The notes beneath the pieces were generated by a model. That model ran no database searches, was not told the origin of the DNA, and saw only the letters and a program-made list of their open reading frames with translations. Positions 16,098 through 25,479 of a stretch of 50,842 nt of DNA are shown here, one piece after another; within the stretch, counting starts at the first letter, position 1, and the number at the start of each line of letters is the position of its first letter. The stretch covers positions 1 through 50,842 of the forward strand of contig JAOPYL010000257.1 of the NCBI GenBank assembly GCA_025964625.1. Direction: 5' to 3'. The DNA comes from Actinoallomurus sp. GTDB taxonomy: Bacteria > Actinomycetota > Actinomycetes > Streptosporangiales > Streptosporangiaceae. Made by a program: the position numbers and the translations under genes.

Positions 16098-16891
16098 CCG
16101 AAGACCTGTCCTCCATCGACGATGAGCGTCTGCCCGCTGATGAATCCGCTCGACGGCGAGCACAGCCACAAGACGGCGCCAATCAGGTCGTCGGGGCGCA
16201 TGTCACGGGAGATCGACCGGCCGCCGGCCGCCTGCGTGAGGTACTCGCCGCTGTTCAGCGTCCTGCTCGCCTCGTCGTCGACAAGGCCCGGGGCGACCGC
16301 GTTGACCGTGATCCCGTACTGGCCCAGCTCCCGCGCGGCGGCCCGGGTCAGGCCCTCGACGGCGGCTTTGGACGCCACATAGTGCGCGAACCCGGACGCT
16401 CCCGAGCGCGCGACCGTGGAGGCGATGTTCACGACCCGCCCGCCGCCGCGTTCCCGCATCGCCGGAACGGCCGCCTTGATGGCCTGCCAGGTGCCGCGCA
16501 CGTTCACCGTCAGGACGCGGTCCCAGTCGGCGTTGGTCAGCTCGGTGATGGGCCGCTTCGTACCGATCGCCTGGTAGAGCGCCGCGTTGTTGACCAGTGC
16601 GTCGACGCCGCCGAACCGCTCCTGCGCGGTCCGTACGACGCCGGCGAGATCCGCGTCGTCGGTGACGTCGCCGGCGACGAAGACCGCACGGCCGTGACCG
16701 TCCGCGGTGATCTTCGCGGCGAGCGCCTCCCCCGCGTCACGCGCTCCCGGCAGGTCGGTTGCGAGCACGTCGGCGCCGGACCGGGCGAAGGCGGCGGCGT
16801 ACGCGGCACCGATCTCACCGGTCGCCCCCGTGACGATGACCGACTGACCGGTCAGCATGCCCGGGATCGCGGATGAGTGGTACTCCTGCAT
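16094..16891 (-). CDS. short-chain dehydrogenase/reductase
   Basis: 265 aa from ATG 16891, preceded by AAGAGGAA at good spacing. GTG 16927, which overlaps the transporter stop as GTGA, is an alternative giving 12 more residues. The Rossmann motif TGATGEIG is at 21-28, 'NNAA' at 101-104, and the catalytic Ser158, Tyr171 and Lys175 (YVASK) are present; 'IVDGG' near the C-terminus is classical SDR. In this operon it likely oxidises an alcohol to the aldehyde handled by the ALDH. Confidence 0.94.
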   Translation of the reverse strand: MQEYHSSAIPGMLTGQSVIVTGATGEIGAAYAAAFARSGADVLATDLPGARDAGEALAAKITADGHGRAVFVAGDVTDDADLAGVVRTAQERFGGVDALVNNAALYQAIGTKRPITELTNADWDRVLTVNVRGTWQAIKAAVPAMRERGGGRVVNIASTVARSGASGFAHYVASKAAVEGLTRAAARELGQYGITVNAVAPGLVDDEASRTLNSGEYLTQAAGGRSISRDMRPDDLIGAVLWLCSPSSGFISGQTLIVDGGQVFG

Positions 16892-16923
16892 GGGGATTCC
16901 TCTTTTCTGCCGTGGGTCTCCGG

Positions 16924-18312
16924 TCACGCGGACGGTTCCGCGGACGGTTCTGCGTATGTGATCGGATCGTCCGAAGACTTCCCGGGGTCCTGCCGCGACG
17001 CGTCGGCCGTGGTGACCTCACGTGTCTCCGGGCTGAGCAGGTTCGCGCCAAGGTAGACGACCAGTGCGCCGATCACGAAGCCGATGAGGCGCGACGGGAT
17101 ATCGCGCAGTCCGGGGCTGGCCAGGCTGACGAACGTCGGCAGCAGGCCGCCGATCATGAACCCGATGTTCCAGCACAGCGCCGTGCCGCGTGAGCGCAGC
17201 GCCGTCGGATAACGCTCGTTGAGATAGGCGATTACGGGTGCGTGGCAGCCGCCGGCGATGAACGTGAGCGCCATCGCGGTGAGGGTGAGCGCGCCCAGGT
17301 CATCGGCGCCGAGCCTGGACATCCGCCACAGCAGCAGCGGTGCGACGACGATATTGACGGCGCCGAGCACGAGCATGGTCCTCCGGCGGCCGAAACGCTG
17401 ACTGGCCATCCCCGCCAACGGTGCGGAGATCAGCACGATGAGGCTGCTGGCGAGCAGGAGCCCGCCCTTCGGGGTGGGGCCGAGTCCGTTGACCTTCTCG
17501 ACGAAGGTGGGCAGGTAGCCGGCGGTGAGGTAGTACATTCCGCCGGCGCCCGAGGCCACCGCCAGATTGACCGCGAACCGTCCGCGCTCACCCCGCGCGA
17601 CCAGGGCGCGCAGCGGTATACGGGGACCGCTCCGGTCGGCGGCCTCGCGCCAGGCCGGCGACTCCTCCACGCTCACGAACGTCACGAAGCTGAGCAGGGC
17701 CGCCAGGAGCCCGGAGAAGAACATCACCCGCCAGCCCCAGACGTAGAACGCATCGCCGGGGAACGCGGCCGAGACGCCGAGGAAGAGCACACTGGCCATC
17801 GCCGCGCCGATGGCGCTGCCGCCACCGCCCACCAGGCCGGACATCAGTCCACGCCGGTGCGGTGCCACGCTCTCCGTCCCGAGCGTGTGCGTCGAGGCCA
17901 CCACGCCGCCGACGAACACGCCCTGCACGACCCGCAGCATGACGAACAGCGCCGGCGCGAGCAGGCCGACGGCGCCGTACGTGGGGACGAGACCCATCAG
18001 CGAGGTCGAGACGCCGACACCGGTGAGCACGATCACCAGCGTGCGCTTGCGCCCGTGCCGGTCCGCGTACTGACCGAATATGGCGGCGCCGAGCGGGCGG
18101 AGCAGCACGCTGACCGCGAAGGAGGCGAACACGGCCGCGAGACTGAGGGTCGGCCGGGACGAGGGGAAGATCTGCTTTCCGACCGCGCCGGCGACGTAGA
18201 GCACGATGAACAAATCGAAGAGGTCGAAGGACCAGCCGGCGACTGAGGCGAAGCCCGCGGCGAGCGGGCTTCCGCGGAATCGGGCCGTGGGCATCCGGTC
18301 AGCGGACGGCAT
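16924..18312 (-). CDS. MFS transporter, metabolite:H+ symporter type
   Basis: 462 aa, twelve predicted membrane helices. 'GQYADRHGRKRTLV' is the loop 2-3 MFS signature, and 'RVVQGVFVGGVVASTHTLGTESVAPHRRG' is typical of the MHS family. The start ATG 18312 is preceded by AGGTG; an in-frame ATG at 18294 also exists. The C-terminal tail is Ser/Asp/Glu-rich. As first gene of the operon with SDR, ALDH, UbiD and UbiX, it should import the compound they degrade, although MHS proteins also carry many organic acids unrelated to aromatics. Confidence 0.92.
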   Translation of the reverse strand: MPSADRMPTARFRGSPLAAGFASVAGWSFDLFDLFIVLYVAGAVGKQIFPSSRPTLSLAAVFASFAVSVLLRPLGAAIFGQYADRHGRKRTLVIVLTGVGVSTSLMGLVPTYGAVGLLAPALFVMLRVVQGVFVGGVVASTHTLGTESVAPHRRGLMSGLVGGGGSAIGAAMASVLFLGVSAAFPGDAFYVWGWRVMFFSGLLAALLSFVTFVSVEESPAWREAADRSGPRIPLRALVARGERGRFAVNLAVASGAGGMYYLTAGYLPTFVEKVNGLGPTPKGGLLLASSLIVLISAPLAGMASQRFGRRRTMLVLGAVNIVVAPLLLWRMSRLGADDLGALTLTAMALTFIAGGCHAPVIAYLNERYPTALRSRGTALCWNIGFMIGGLLPTFVSLASPGLRDIPSRLIGFVIGALVVYLGANLLSPETREVTTADASRQDPGKSSDDPITYAEPSAEPSA

Positions 18313-18489
18313 GGGGGGCACCTGCCAGGGGAGGAGGGACGGCCGACAGACGAAGGAGCCGAGAAGGTGGCGAACGTCCGTCACAGATGACAGTCGGCAG
18401 GCGGGCCCTGTGAACCGTCCGGCCGTGTTACGTCTCGATTACACGCACCATGCGGTGGATGGCGCGATACGCAAATGGCTAGACCAGGG

Positions 18490-18504
18490 ATAGGCGATGC
18501 CTAT
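18490..18504. terminator. palindrome between recQ and the MFS operon
   Basis: Perfect ATAGGC-GAT-GCCTAT inverted repeat, 13 nt beyond the recQ stop on the minus strand and about 180 nt upstream of the transporter start. It could be the recQ terminator or a regulator-binding site of the operon. The rest of 18313-18516 shows no recognised motif. Confidence 0.4.
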
Positions 18505-18516
18505 GCCGAGCGGGGT

Positions 18517-20352
18517 TCACTCCGACAGTGTGTCCAGGATCTGCTGGCCGTACTTGGCCAGCTTGTTCTCGCCGACGCCGGTCACCGTGCCCAGTTCCGC
18601 CAGTGAGGACGGGGACAGGGTCGCGATCTCGCGCAGGGTCTTGTCGTGGAAGACGACGTACGGGGGCACGCCCTGCTCCTTCGCGGTGGCGGACCGCCAG
18701 GCGCGGAGCCTCTCGAACACCGGCATGGCCTCCTCGGGGAGGTCCACCGGAGCGGCGCTGCGGGCCTTGGCGGCCTTGGCGGCTCGCCGTGCGCGTTCGG
18801 GCTCGCGCCGCAGCAGCACCTGGCGCTCCTTCCGGAGCACGCCGGCGCTCGCCTCGGTGAGCACGAGGGTGCCGTAGTCGCCCTCGACGGCCAGCAGGCC
18901 CTGGGCCAGCAACTGGCGCACCACGCCGCGCCACGCGTCCGCGCTCAGGTCCGTGCCGATGCCGAACACGCTCAGAGAATCGTGGTCGTGCTGAATCACC
19001 TTGGGCGTCTTCTTGCCGAGCAGGATGTCGATGAGGTGGCCCGCACCGAACTTCTGGCGGCGCTCGCGCAGCAGCCGGAGCACGGCCGACAGGAGCATCT
19101 GGGCGGGAACCGTGCCGTCCCACGACTCCGGCGGCGTCAGGCAGGTGTCGCAGTTGCCGCACGCGACGCTCTCCTGCCCGAAGTAGGCGAGCAGTTGCAC
19201 GCGGCGGCAGTCGACCGTCTCGCAGAGGGCCAGCATCGCGTCGAGGTGGCCGCTCAGGCGGCGGCGGTGCGTCTCGTCGCCGTCGGAGGTCTCGATCAGC
19301 TTGCGCTGCTGCACGACGTCCTGGAGGCCGTAGGCCAGCCAGCCGGTGGAGGGCAGGCCGTCGCGTCCGGCGCGGCCCGTCTCCTGGTAGTAGCCCTCGA
19401 CGGACTTGGGCAGGTCGAGGTGGGCGACGAAGCGTACGTCCGGTTTGTCGATTCCCATGCCGAAGGCGATGGTGGCGACGATGACGATGCCGTCCTCGCG
19501 CAGGAAGCGCGACTGGTTCGCGGCTCGGGTGCGGGCGTCCAGGCCCGCATGGTAGGGCAGCGCCACGACCCCGTTGTCCACGAGGAACTCGGCGATCTTC
19601 TCGACGGAGGCCCGCGACAGGCAGTAGACGATGCCGGCGTCGCCGGGGTGCTCGGTGCGCAGCAGGTCCAGCAGTTGCCGCTTGGGCTCGTTCTTCGGCG
19701 CGATGCGGTACTGGATGTTCGGGCGGTCGAAGCTCGCCACGAAGTGGCGGGCCTCTTCGAGGTTCAGCCGGGCCGCGATCTCGGCGTGCGTGGCCGGGGT
19801 GGCGGTCGCGGTCAGCGCGATCCGTGGCACCGCCGGCCAGCGCTCGTGCAGGGTGGACAGCTCCAGGTAGTCGGGCCGGAAGTCGTGCCCCCACTGCGCC
19901 ACGCAGTGAGCCTCGTCGATGGCGAACAACGAGATCGTGCCGCGGTCCAGCAGCCGGAGCGTCGACTCGACCCGCAGGCGTTCCGGTGCGAGGTAGAGCA
20001 GGTCCAGCTCGCCCGCGAGGAAGGCGGACTCGACGCGGCGGCGCTCGTCCAGGTCCTGCGTGGAGTTGAGGAACCCGGCCCGCGCGCCGAGTGCCGTGAG
20101 GGTGTCGACCTGGTCCTGCATGAGCGCGATGAGCGGGGAGATGACGATCCCCACGCCTTTTCGTACGAGTGCGGGGATCTGGTAGCACAGGGACTTGCCG
20201 CCGCCGGTCGGCATGAGCACGAGCGCGTCGCCGCCGGCGACGACGTGGTCGATGATCTCCTGCTGGCCTTCCCGGAACGAGTCGTAGCCGAAGACGCGCT
20301 GCAGCACCTGCGACGCGTCACTCACCTCGGAACCGATGTCGGGGGAAGCCAT
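18517..20352 (-). CDS. recQ: ATP-dependent DNA helicase RecQ
   Basis: 611 aa. 3'-5' superfamily 2 helicase for recombination and fork repair. Seen in order: Walker A 'MPTGGGKSLCYQ' (Lys53), DEAH box in 'FAIDEAHCVAQWGHDFRP', motif VI 'YQETGRAGRDG', the zinc-binding Cys set ('DCRRVQLL..FGQ..', 'CGNCDTC'), the winged-helix RQC region, and a C-terminal HRDC domain (about 530-605). Full length and apparently intact. It is downstream of the desaturase on the same strand with 95 nt between. Confidence 0.97.
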   Translation of the reverse strand: MASPDIGSEVSDASQVLQRVFGYDSFREGQQEIIDHVVAGGDALVLMPTGGGKSLCYQIPALVRKGVGIVISPLIALMQDQVDTLTALGARAGFLNSTQDLDERRRVESAFLAGELDLLYLAPERLRVESTLRLLDRGTISLFAIDEAHCVAQWGHDFRPDYLELSTLHERWPAVPRIALTATATPATHAEIAARLNLEEARHFVASFDRPNIQYRIAPKNEPKRQLLDLLRTEHPGDAGIVYCLSRASVEKIAEFLVDNGVVALPYHAGLDARTRAANQSRFLREDGIVIVATIAFGMGIDKPDVRFVAHLDLPKSVEGYYQETGRAGRDGLPSTGWLAYGLQDVVQQRKLIETSDGDETHRRRLSGHLDAMLALCETVDCRRVQLLAYFGQESVACGNCDTCLTPPESWDGTVPAQMLLSAVLRLLRERRQKFGAGHLIDILLGKKTPKVIQHDHDSLSVFGIGTDLSADAWRGVVRQLLAQGLLAVEGDYGTLVLTEASAGVLRKERQVLLRREPERARRAAKAAKARSAAPVDLPEEAMPVFERLRAWRSATAKEQGVPPYVVFHDKTLREIATLSPSSLAELGTVTGVGENKLAKYGQQILDTLSE

Positions 20353-20447
20353 CCAGTCACCTTATGAGGATCGTGTCGCCCGTGACGGCCGGCACTGGCA
20401 GAAGCCGGAGATGTGCCTGACGCCGTCCGTGGCGGGGTACGCGTCGG

Positions 20448-21512
20448 TTACTGGGCGTCTGCGATCGGGTGGCGAGTGGCGCCGACCGAGTGCAGATGCC
20501 GGATGACCTGGGTGTAGGAGCCGAGTACGGTGCTCTCCTGGTGGGGGAGGTCATGGAGCCGGCAGTGGGCGCGTACCAGCGGCTGGACGCGCCGGAGGCT
20601 GGGCCGGGGCATGCTCGGGAACAGGTGATGTTCGATCTGGTAGTTCAGGCCACCGAGGGCGAAGTCGGTGAGCCGGCCCCCGCGGATGTTGCGGGAGGTC
20701 AGCACCTGGCGTCGGAGATAGTCCAGCTTGCTCTCGTCGGAGAAGATCGGCATGCCCTTGTGGTTGGGGGCGAACGAGCACCCCATGTACAGGCCGAACA
20801 GGCATTGGTGCACGGCGATGAAGGCCACCGCCTGGAGAGGCGAGAGGACGACGAACAGGATGGTGAGGTAACCGGCCAGGTGGATTCCCAGCAGTAGCCC
20901 CTCGGCCACCCTGGACCTGGACCTGCGCGCCGGGCCGCCGATCAGCGCCTGGACGCTCGCCACGTGCAGGTGTATCCCCTCGAGCAGCAGCATGGGGAAG
21001 AACAGGTACGCCTGGGCCCGGGCCAGCGCTCTGCCCAGCACGCCGCGCCGGGCCCGTACATGATCGGGGGTGAACGCGATCGCGCTGCCGGCGATGTCGG
21101 GGTCCCGGCCCTCGTGGTTGGGGTTGGCGTGGTGGCGGTTGTGCTTCGCCACCCACCAGCCATAACTGAGCCCGACCAGGAGATTGCCGTGTATCACGCC
21201 GAGCAGATCGTTGACCCGCCGGGAGCCGGCGATCTGACGATGGCCGGCGTCATGTCCGACGAAGGCGATCTGGGTGAAGACGACGGCGAGGAAGGCCGCG
21301 ACCAGCAGCTGGTACCACGAGCGTCCCAGGAGAGCGAAGGCGGTACAGCCGGCCGCGAGCAGGACCGCGTTCGCGGCGATCTTCGCCGTGTAATAGGCGG
21401 GTCGCCGGTCCAGCAGGCCCGCCTGCCTGACCTGCCGGGCCAGGGCCGCGTAGTCGCTGCCGCGATCAGTGCCCTCTGTGCTTTCGGCACTGACGGACCG
21501 GGTAACTGCCAT
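20448..21512 (-). CDS. membrane fatty acid desaturase
   Basis: 354 aa from ATG 21512 with AAGGAG upstream. The three di-iron histidine boxes are HDAGH (87-91), HNRHH (124-128) and 'QIEHHLFP' near residue 290, as in acyl-CoA/acyl-lipid front-end and delta-9-type desaturases. Hydrophobic segments flank the boxes. The final box with Gln (QxxHH) is characteristic of front-end or DesA3-related enzymes. It lacks a cytochrome b5 domain, so electrons must come from a separate ferredoxin or oxidoreductase, which is not in the window. Likely role: membrane lipid unsaturation. Confidence 0.93.
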   Translation of the reverse strand: MAVTRSVSAESTEGTDRGSDYAALARQVRQAGLLDRRPAYYTAKIAANAVLLAAGCTAFALLGRSWYQLLVAAFLAVVFTQIAFVGHDAGHRQIAGSRRVNDLLGVIHGNLLVGLSYGWWVAKHNRHHANPNHEGRDPDIAGSAIAFTPDHVRARRGVLGRALARAQAYLFFPMLLLEGIHLHVASVQALIGGPARRSRSRVAEGLLLGIHLAGYLTILFVVLSPLQAVAFIAVHQCLFGLYMGCSFAPNHKGMPIFSDESKLDYLRRQVLTSRNIRGGRLTDFALGGLNYQIEHHLFPSMPRPSLRRVQPLVRAHCRLHDLPHQESTVLGSYTQVIRHLHSVGATRHPIADAQ

Positions 21513-21827
21513 CGGGTCTCCTTCGGGAACAGATATCGGGCACACCAGTCGCGGGGGTCCTGCGACATCCGCCACCGAAGGCAGGCATCGACTCCGGGAC
21601 AACGAACAATCGGACGTGCACGATCCACGGGCCTCTCGCCCGCACACCTGCGACCGCCGTCAACGGGCCCAACGGCCCAGCGGGCGTGGATGTTCCCCAC
21701 CACACGCCCGCCACCAGCGGAAACAAGATGACCGGCCGGATAGGGGTGCGTGGACGCATGCGTGAAGGCAACGCGCCGGTAGCGTATGGCCGGTGCGCGC
21801 GCCACGGCCGCGCAGAGGAGGCAGCGG
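21513..21827. other. 315-nt divergent intergenic region without recognisable gene
   Basis: Lies between the starts of the desaturase (minus) and the MscS channel (plus). I see the two ribosome binding sites at its ends and a short palindrome ACGCATGCGT around 21756-21765, but no convincing promoter hexamers, small ORF or RNA structure. Confidence 0.5.
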
Positions 21828-22529
21828 GTGAACCAGATCCACGTGGCCGAGCAGATGGCCCGGGTCAGAAGGCGGGCACGGCCGTGGCGGTCGATCATCG
21901 CCGCGCTGCTGGCCGTACTCGCCATGGCGGGTTCGGTCCTCGCCAGGCAGCAGGCCGGCGGCTCCGGTGACCGGCTCCCTCTGGAGCTGGTGTCGGCCGG
22001 CTGCGCGGCGGCGTTCTTCGTCTTCGCGTTCGTTGCGACGCTGGGCCTGTCCGGCCGGGCGCGCGAGATCCTCCTGCCGCGGATCGGCAACGCGCACGCG
22101 ACCATGGTCCGCCTGCTGCTGGTGCTGGCGGGCGGGCTCACCACGCTCGTCCTCACCCTGCAGCTGTTCAGGCTGCCCGTCGGCCAGCTCGTCCTGGGCG
22201 GCGCCCTGACCGGTGTGCTGGTCGGAATCGCGGCTCAGCAGACCCTCGCCAACCTGTTCGCCGGCATCGTCTTGCTGCTGTCCCGGCCGTTCGGGGTCGG
22301 CGACGACGTACGGCTCTGGTCCGGCCCTCTGGGCGGGCAGTTCGAAGGAACGGTCCTGGAGATCGGCCTCACCTATGTCCGCCTCGATGCTGAAAATGGC
22401 GAGTACCGGCTGCCCAACGCCCAGGTGCTCTCCTCCGCCGTCGGCCCCAGGGACGCCAAGGTGGACGAGGACGACGCCAAGGATCAGCCGGACACGGGCG
22501 GGACGGAGACGCTGACCTCCCATCCCTGA
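21828..22529 (+). CDS. small mechanosensitive channel, MscS family
   Basis: 233 aa from GTG 21828, chosen because AGAGGAGG (21814-21821) lies 6 nt upstream; ATG 21786 would be in frame without such a site. Three hydrophobic segments (about residues 20-38, 53-75, 95-150) precede the MscS beta domain. The pore helix 'GGALTGVLVGIAAQQTLANLFAGI' has the family's Gly/Ala packing and the conserved Gln, and 'RPFGVGDDVRL' is the start of the beta domain. The C-terminal alpha/beta vestibule is nearly absent, so this is a minimal version. It is convergent with the following transporter gene, 16 nt apart. Confidence 0.88.
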   Translation: MNQIHVAEQMARVRRRARPWRSIIAALLAVLAMAGSVLARQQAGGSGDRLPLELVSAGCAAAFFVFAFVATLGLSGRAREILLPRIGNAHATMVRLLLVLAGGLTTLVLTLQLFRLPVGQLVLGGALTGVLVGIAAQQTLANLFAGIVLLLSRPFGVGDDVRLWSGPLGGQFEGTVLEIGLTYVRLDAENGEYRLPNAQVLSSAVGPRDAKVDEDDAKDQPDTGGTETLTSHP

Positions 22530-22545
22530 CGCGGATTCTGCCCGC

Positions 22546-23997
22546 TCACGGGGAGATCTGGTCGAGTTCGCGTCCGCGTGTGTGCTCGGTGAACTGGGCG
22601 GCGACCGCCGCGACCACGAGGAACGCGGAGATGAGAATGAGCGCGCCCAGGACCGACATCTGCTTCACATACGGGGCGATGAGCAGCACGCCGATGCCGC
22701 CGCCGAGGTGCCCGATGCCGTCGACGAGGCCGAAGCCGGTCGTACGGGCGCGCGTGGGGAAGGACTCCGACGTCAGTGCGTAGGCCGGGGACACCCATAC
22801 GTTGAAGCCGAAGAAGATGAGCATCGAGCCGATGAAGGCCACCGTGATCGTGGTGCCGGCCTCGGCGACGAGGACCGCGCCGCCGAGCGTGAGAACGGCC
22901 CCGATGGGCAGCCAGTGACGGCGTTCCAGCTTCTCCACGAAGTACGAGGTGAACACGCCCTGGATCAGGAAGCCGAAGACTCCCATGGCGGTGATCACGC
23001 CGGCCTCCGGCGGCGGGTACTTCAGGACGGTGAGGACGGAGGTGAAGCCGCTGGAGAAACCGTAGACGGTGACGTAGGCGGTGAACCACATGACCAGCAG
23101 GACGATGATCCTGCGGATGTAGCGCGGGTTGGTGAACAGCTCGCGGTAGGTGGCCATCGGGGCGAGCCGTGTGACCGGCTGCGCCACCGTCTCGTCGGTG
23201 ACCACCGGCTCGGCGAGCGGCCCACGTCGGCGGGCCCGCGTCTCCATGTCGGTGACCACCGCGTCCGCCTCCTCCAGGCGGCCCCGCCCGGCCAGCCACC
23301 GGGGTGATTCGGGCAGTTCGAAGCGCAGCAGGATGGCGATGAGCGCGAGCACCGCGCCGATGCCGTACATCCAGCGCCAGCCGTTCGTGAACGACGGTCC
23401 CGCCAGCGCGAACGGCAGCCCGAGCGGCCAGTGCGCCGACTCCGTCGTCAGCAGCAACCCGCCCCAGATGCCGAAGAAGGCGCCGAGCGCGGACATCGTG
23501 AAGATGACGGCCGTGAAGCGAGCCCGGCCCCGCCGCGGCGCGACCTCGTTCAGGTACGTGTTGACGATGGCCAGATCCGCCCCGATGCCGATCCCGGTGA
23601 TGACCCGGGCGATGACGAAGTTGGTGTAGCCCGGGGCCACGGCGTTGTACAACGAACCGGCGCCGGTGATCAGCATTGTGATCAGCAGCATGTTCCGTCG
23701 GCCGATGGTGTCCGAAATCGGGCTGAGGACCAGGGTGCCGATGACGTAACCGGCCAGGTTCAGCACGACGGGGACGGTGAGGGAGTCGAGTGCGGTCGGC
23801 GGCGTGCAGCCGGGCTTGATCTGCACACAGGTCTGCACGAACGACACGTTGATGTCGAAGATGTCGTAGAACGTGAACAGGAAGCCGGTGCCGATGATCC
23901 CGATGAACAGATAGGACAGCGCCCACACGTCGATCCGGTCGACGCGTGCCGCGATCGTCTGTGGTGACAGGGAACGTCTTTCGGCGGATGCCGTCAT
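22546..23997 (-). CDS. MFS transporter (sugar-porter/MHS-like)
   Basis: 483 aa from ATG 23997 with AAGGAG upstream. Twelve helices; 'SPISDTIGRRNMLL' is the 2-3 loop signature, and 'PESPRWLAGRGRLEEAD' after helix 6 is the hallmark of the sugar_tr/organic-cation-type Pfam group. The cytoplasmic loop between helices 6 and 7 is long and charged. An extracellular loop with two Cys ('FVQTCVQIKPGCTPPT') between helices 1 and 2 is unusual. Substrate unknown. Divergent from the P450 gene (204-bp intergenic), with which it could be co-regulated. Confidence 0.9.
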   Translation of the reverse strand: MTASAERRSLSPQTIAARVDRIDVWALSYLFIGIIGTGFLFTFYDIFDINVSFVQTCVQIKPGCTPPTALDSLTVPVVLNLAGYVIGTLVLSPISDTIGRRNMLLITMLITGAGSLYNAVAPGYTNFVIARVITGIGIGADLAIVNTYLNEVAPRRGRARFTAVIFTMSALGAFFGIWGGLLLTTESAHWPLGLPFALAGPSFTNGWRWMYGIGAVLALIAILLRFELPESPRWLAGRGRLEEADAVVTDMETRARRRGPLAEPVVTDETVAQPVTRLAPMATYRELFTNPRYIRRIIVLLVMWFTAYVTVYGFSSGFTSVLTVLKYPPPEAGVITAMGVFGFLIQGVFTSYFVEKLERRHWLPIGAVLTLGGAVLVAEAGTTITVAFIGSMLIFFGFNVWVSPAYALTSESFPTRARTTGFGLVDGIGHLGGGIGVLLIAPYVKQMSVLGALILISAFLVVAAVAAQFTEHTRGRELDQISP

Positions 23998-24201
23998 CAC
24001 CGGGCTCCTTCGAGAGGTCGGTCGTGGGTCGGCCCGGCAGCGGACCCCGATGGGTCTGGTCCAGGAATGCGACGTCTGAGAAGGATCCAATACATCGGTG
24101 CCGTGGCCGGTGGACCTTTCCGCTGAGCGGAACAGCGGCCTCTGGTGGCCGATCGCACGCGTCGGTCGTTGTACCTGAGTGACCATGAGGTAGGAGGCGT
24201 C

Positions 24202-25410
24202 ATGACGATCGTGACCGAGCTGGACCTTCCGGTGTTCGACTACTCCGCGGCCGATCTGACCGGCGAGGTGTATCACCGGCGGCTCGCGGAGGTCCGTGAG
24301 CGGGGCTGGCTCGCGCAGGGACCGCTGTCCTACATCGCGCTGGACCGGGAGGCGGGGGAGCACTTCCTGCGTTCCCGTGCGACGGCGTTCCCCGGGCGGC
24401 AGATCGCGGAGATCTTCGGCGTCACGGGCGGGCGGCTGCGGGAGCAGATCGACGCCAACATCCTCAACCAGAGCGGCGACCGGCATCGTCGGCTGCGCGC
24501 CCTGGTGGGTCCGGCGTTCACGCCGCGCGCCGCGGACCGCTGGCGGCCCGCGATGCGGGGTTTCCTGGGGCGGTTGTGGGACGCGACCGCGACCTCGTGC
24601 GACTTCGTCGAGGCGGTGGCCAAGCCGTATCCGTCCCTCACCATCGCGGCGGTGCTCGGCGCTCCGCGTGAGGACGCGCCGCGGCTGCACGAGTGGTCCA
24701 ACTGGGTGCAGCGCCAGTTCGACATCCGGTCCTTGAGCACCGAGCTGCCGAGCATCGAGCGCGCGGTCGACGAGGTGTACGGCTACGTCGAGGCGCTGCT
24801 GGAGAAACGGCGCGCCGAGCCCGCGGGCGACCTGGTCAGCGCCCTGCTGGCCGCCGAGGACCAAGGCGACCGGCTCTCGCATGCCGAGTGCGTCAACCTG
24901 GTCGTGAACGTCCTGGCCGGCGGTGTCGACACCACCCAGGCCCAGCTGGCGCACGCGCTGCGGCTCTTCGCCGAGCAGCCCGAGCAGTGGGCGCTGCTGG
25001 CCGCCGACCCGGGCCTGGCCGCCAGAGCGGTCGAAGAGGTGCTGAGGTTCGAGCCGATCACGCCGTTCACGGCCCGGATCTGCGTGGAGCCGGTCGACTA
25101 TCGCGGGGTCACCTTCCCGGCCGGCACCATCGTGGCCGTCTGCGCCGCACGGGCCAACCGCGAGACCGGTACCGCCGACGGCGACCGGTTCGACATCACC
25201 GCCGACCGGGACGGCCGGGCGCTCACGTTCGGCGCCGGCGCGCACTACTGCCTGGGCGCGAACCTCGCCCGGGCAGAGCTGGAGGAGGCACTCACCTTCC
25301 TGGCCCCGAGAATGCCCGGCCTGACCCTCGCCGCGCCCGCCCGGCTCGGTGGCGTCGAGGGCATCTACAGCGTCGAGTCGCTCCCGCTCACCTGGTCGTC
25401 CCAGGGGTGA
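24202..25410 (+). CDS. cytochrome P450
   Basis: 402 aa from ATG 24202, preceded by TAGGAGG. The I-helix oxygen-activating motif AGGVDTT is at 239-245, the ExxR motif at 279-282, and the heme-binding loop 'FGAGAHYCLGANLAR' has Cys350 as thiolate ligand. It is a soluble class I bacterial P450 needing separate ferredoxin and reductase, neither of which is adjacent. No biosynthetic gene cluster surrounds it; the divergent MFS transporter is the only plausible partner. It is convergent with the response regulator gene. Confidence 0.96.
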   Translation: MTIVTELDLPVFDYSAADLTGEVYHRRLAEVRERGWLAQGPLSYIALDREAGEHFLRSRATAFPGRQIAEIFGVTGGRLREQIDANILNQSGDRHRRLRALVGPAFTPRAADRWRPAMRGFLGRLWDATATSCDFVEAVAKPYPSLTIAAVLGAPREDAPRLHEWSNWVQRQFDIRSLSTELPSIERAVDEVYGYVEALLEKRRAEPAGDLVSALLAAEDQGDRLSHAECVNLVVNVLAGGVDTTQAQLAHALRLFAEQPEQWALLAADPGLAARAVEEVLRFEPITPFTARICVEPVDYRGVTFPAGTIVAVCAARANRETGTADGDRFDITADRDGRALTFGAGAHYCLGANLARAELEEALTFLAPRMPGLTLAAPARLGGVEGIYSVESLPLTWSSQG

Positions 25411-25479
25411 TCCGGGGCGGGCGCCCGCGTGACTTCCTCGGTCCAGCCCGTACGGTGCGGCCGCCGGCCACGACGCGCG

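Noticed and set aside
18646-20367. 573-codon plus-strand frame opposite recQ
   Set aside because: recQ has every helicase motif; the opposite translation is repetitive Val/Ala/Gly/Gln with no domain.
22546-25245. 899-codon extension of the MFS transporter frame
   Set aside because: The part above 23997 is antisense to the P450; the ATG at 23997 has a good ribosome site and begins the transporter homology.
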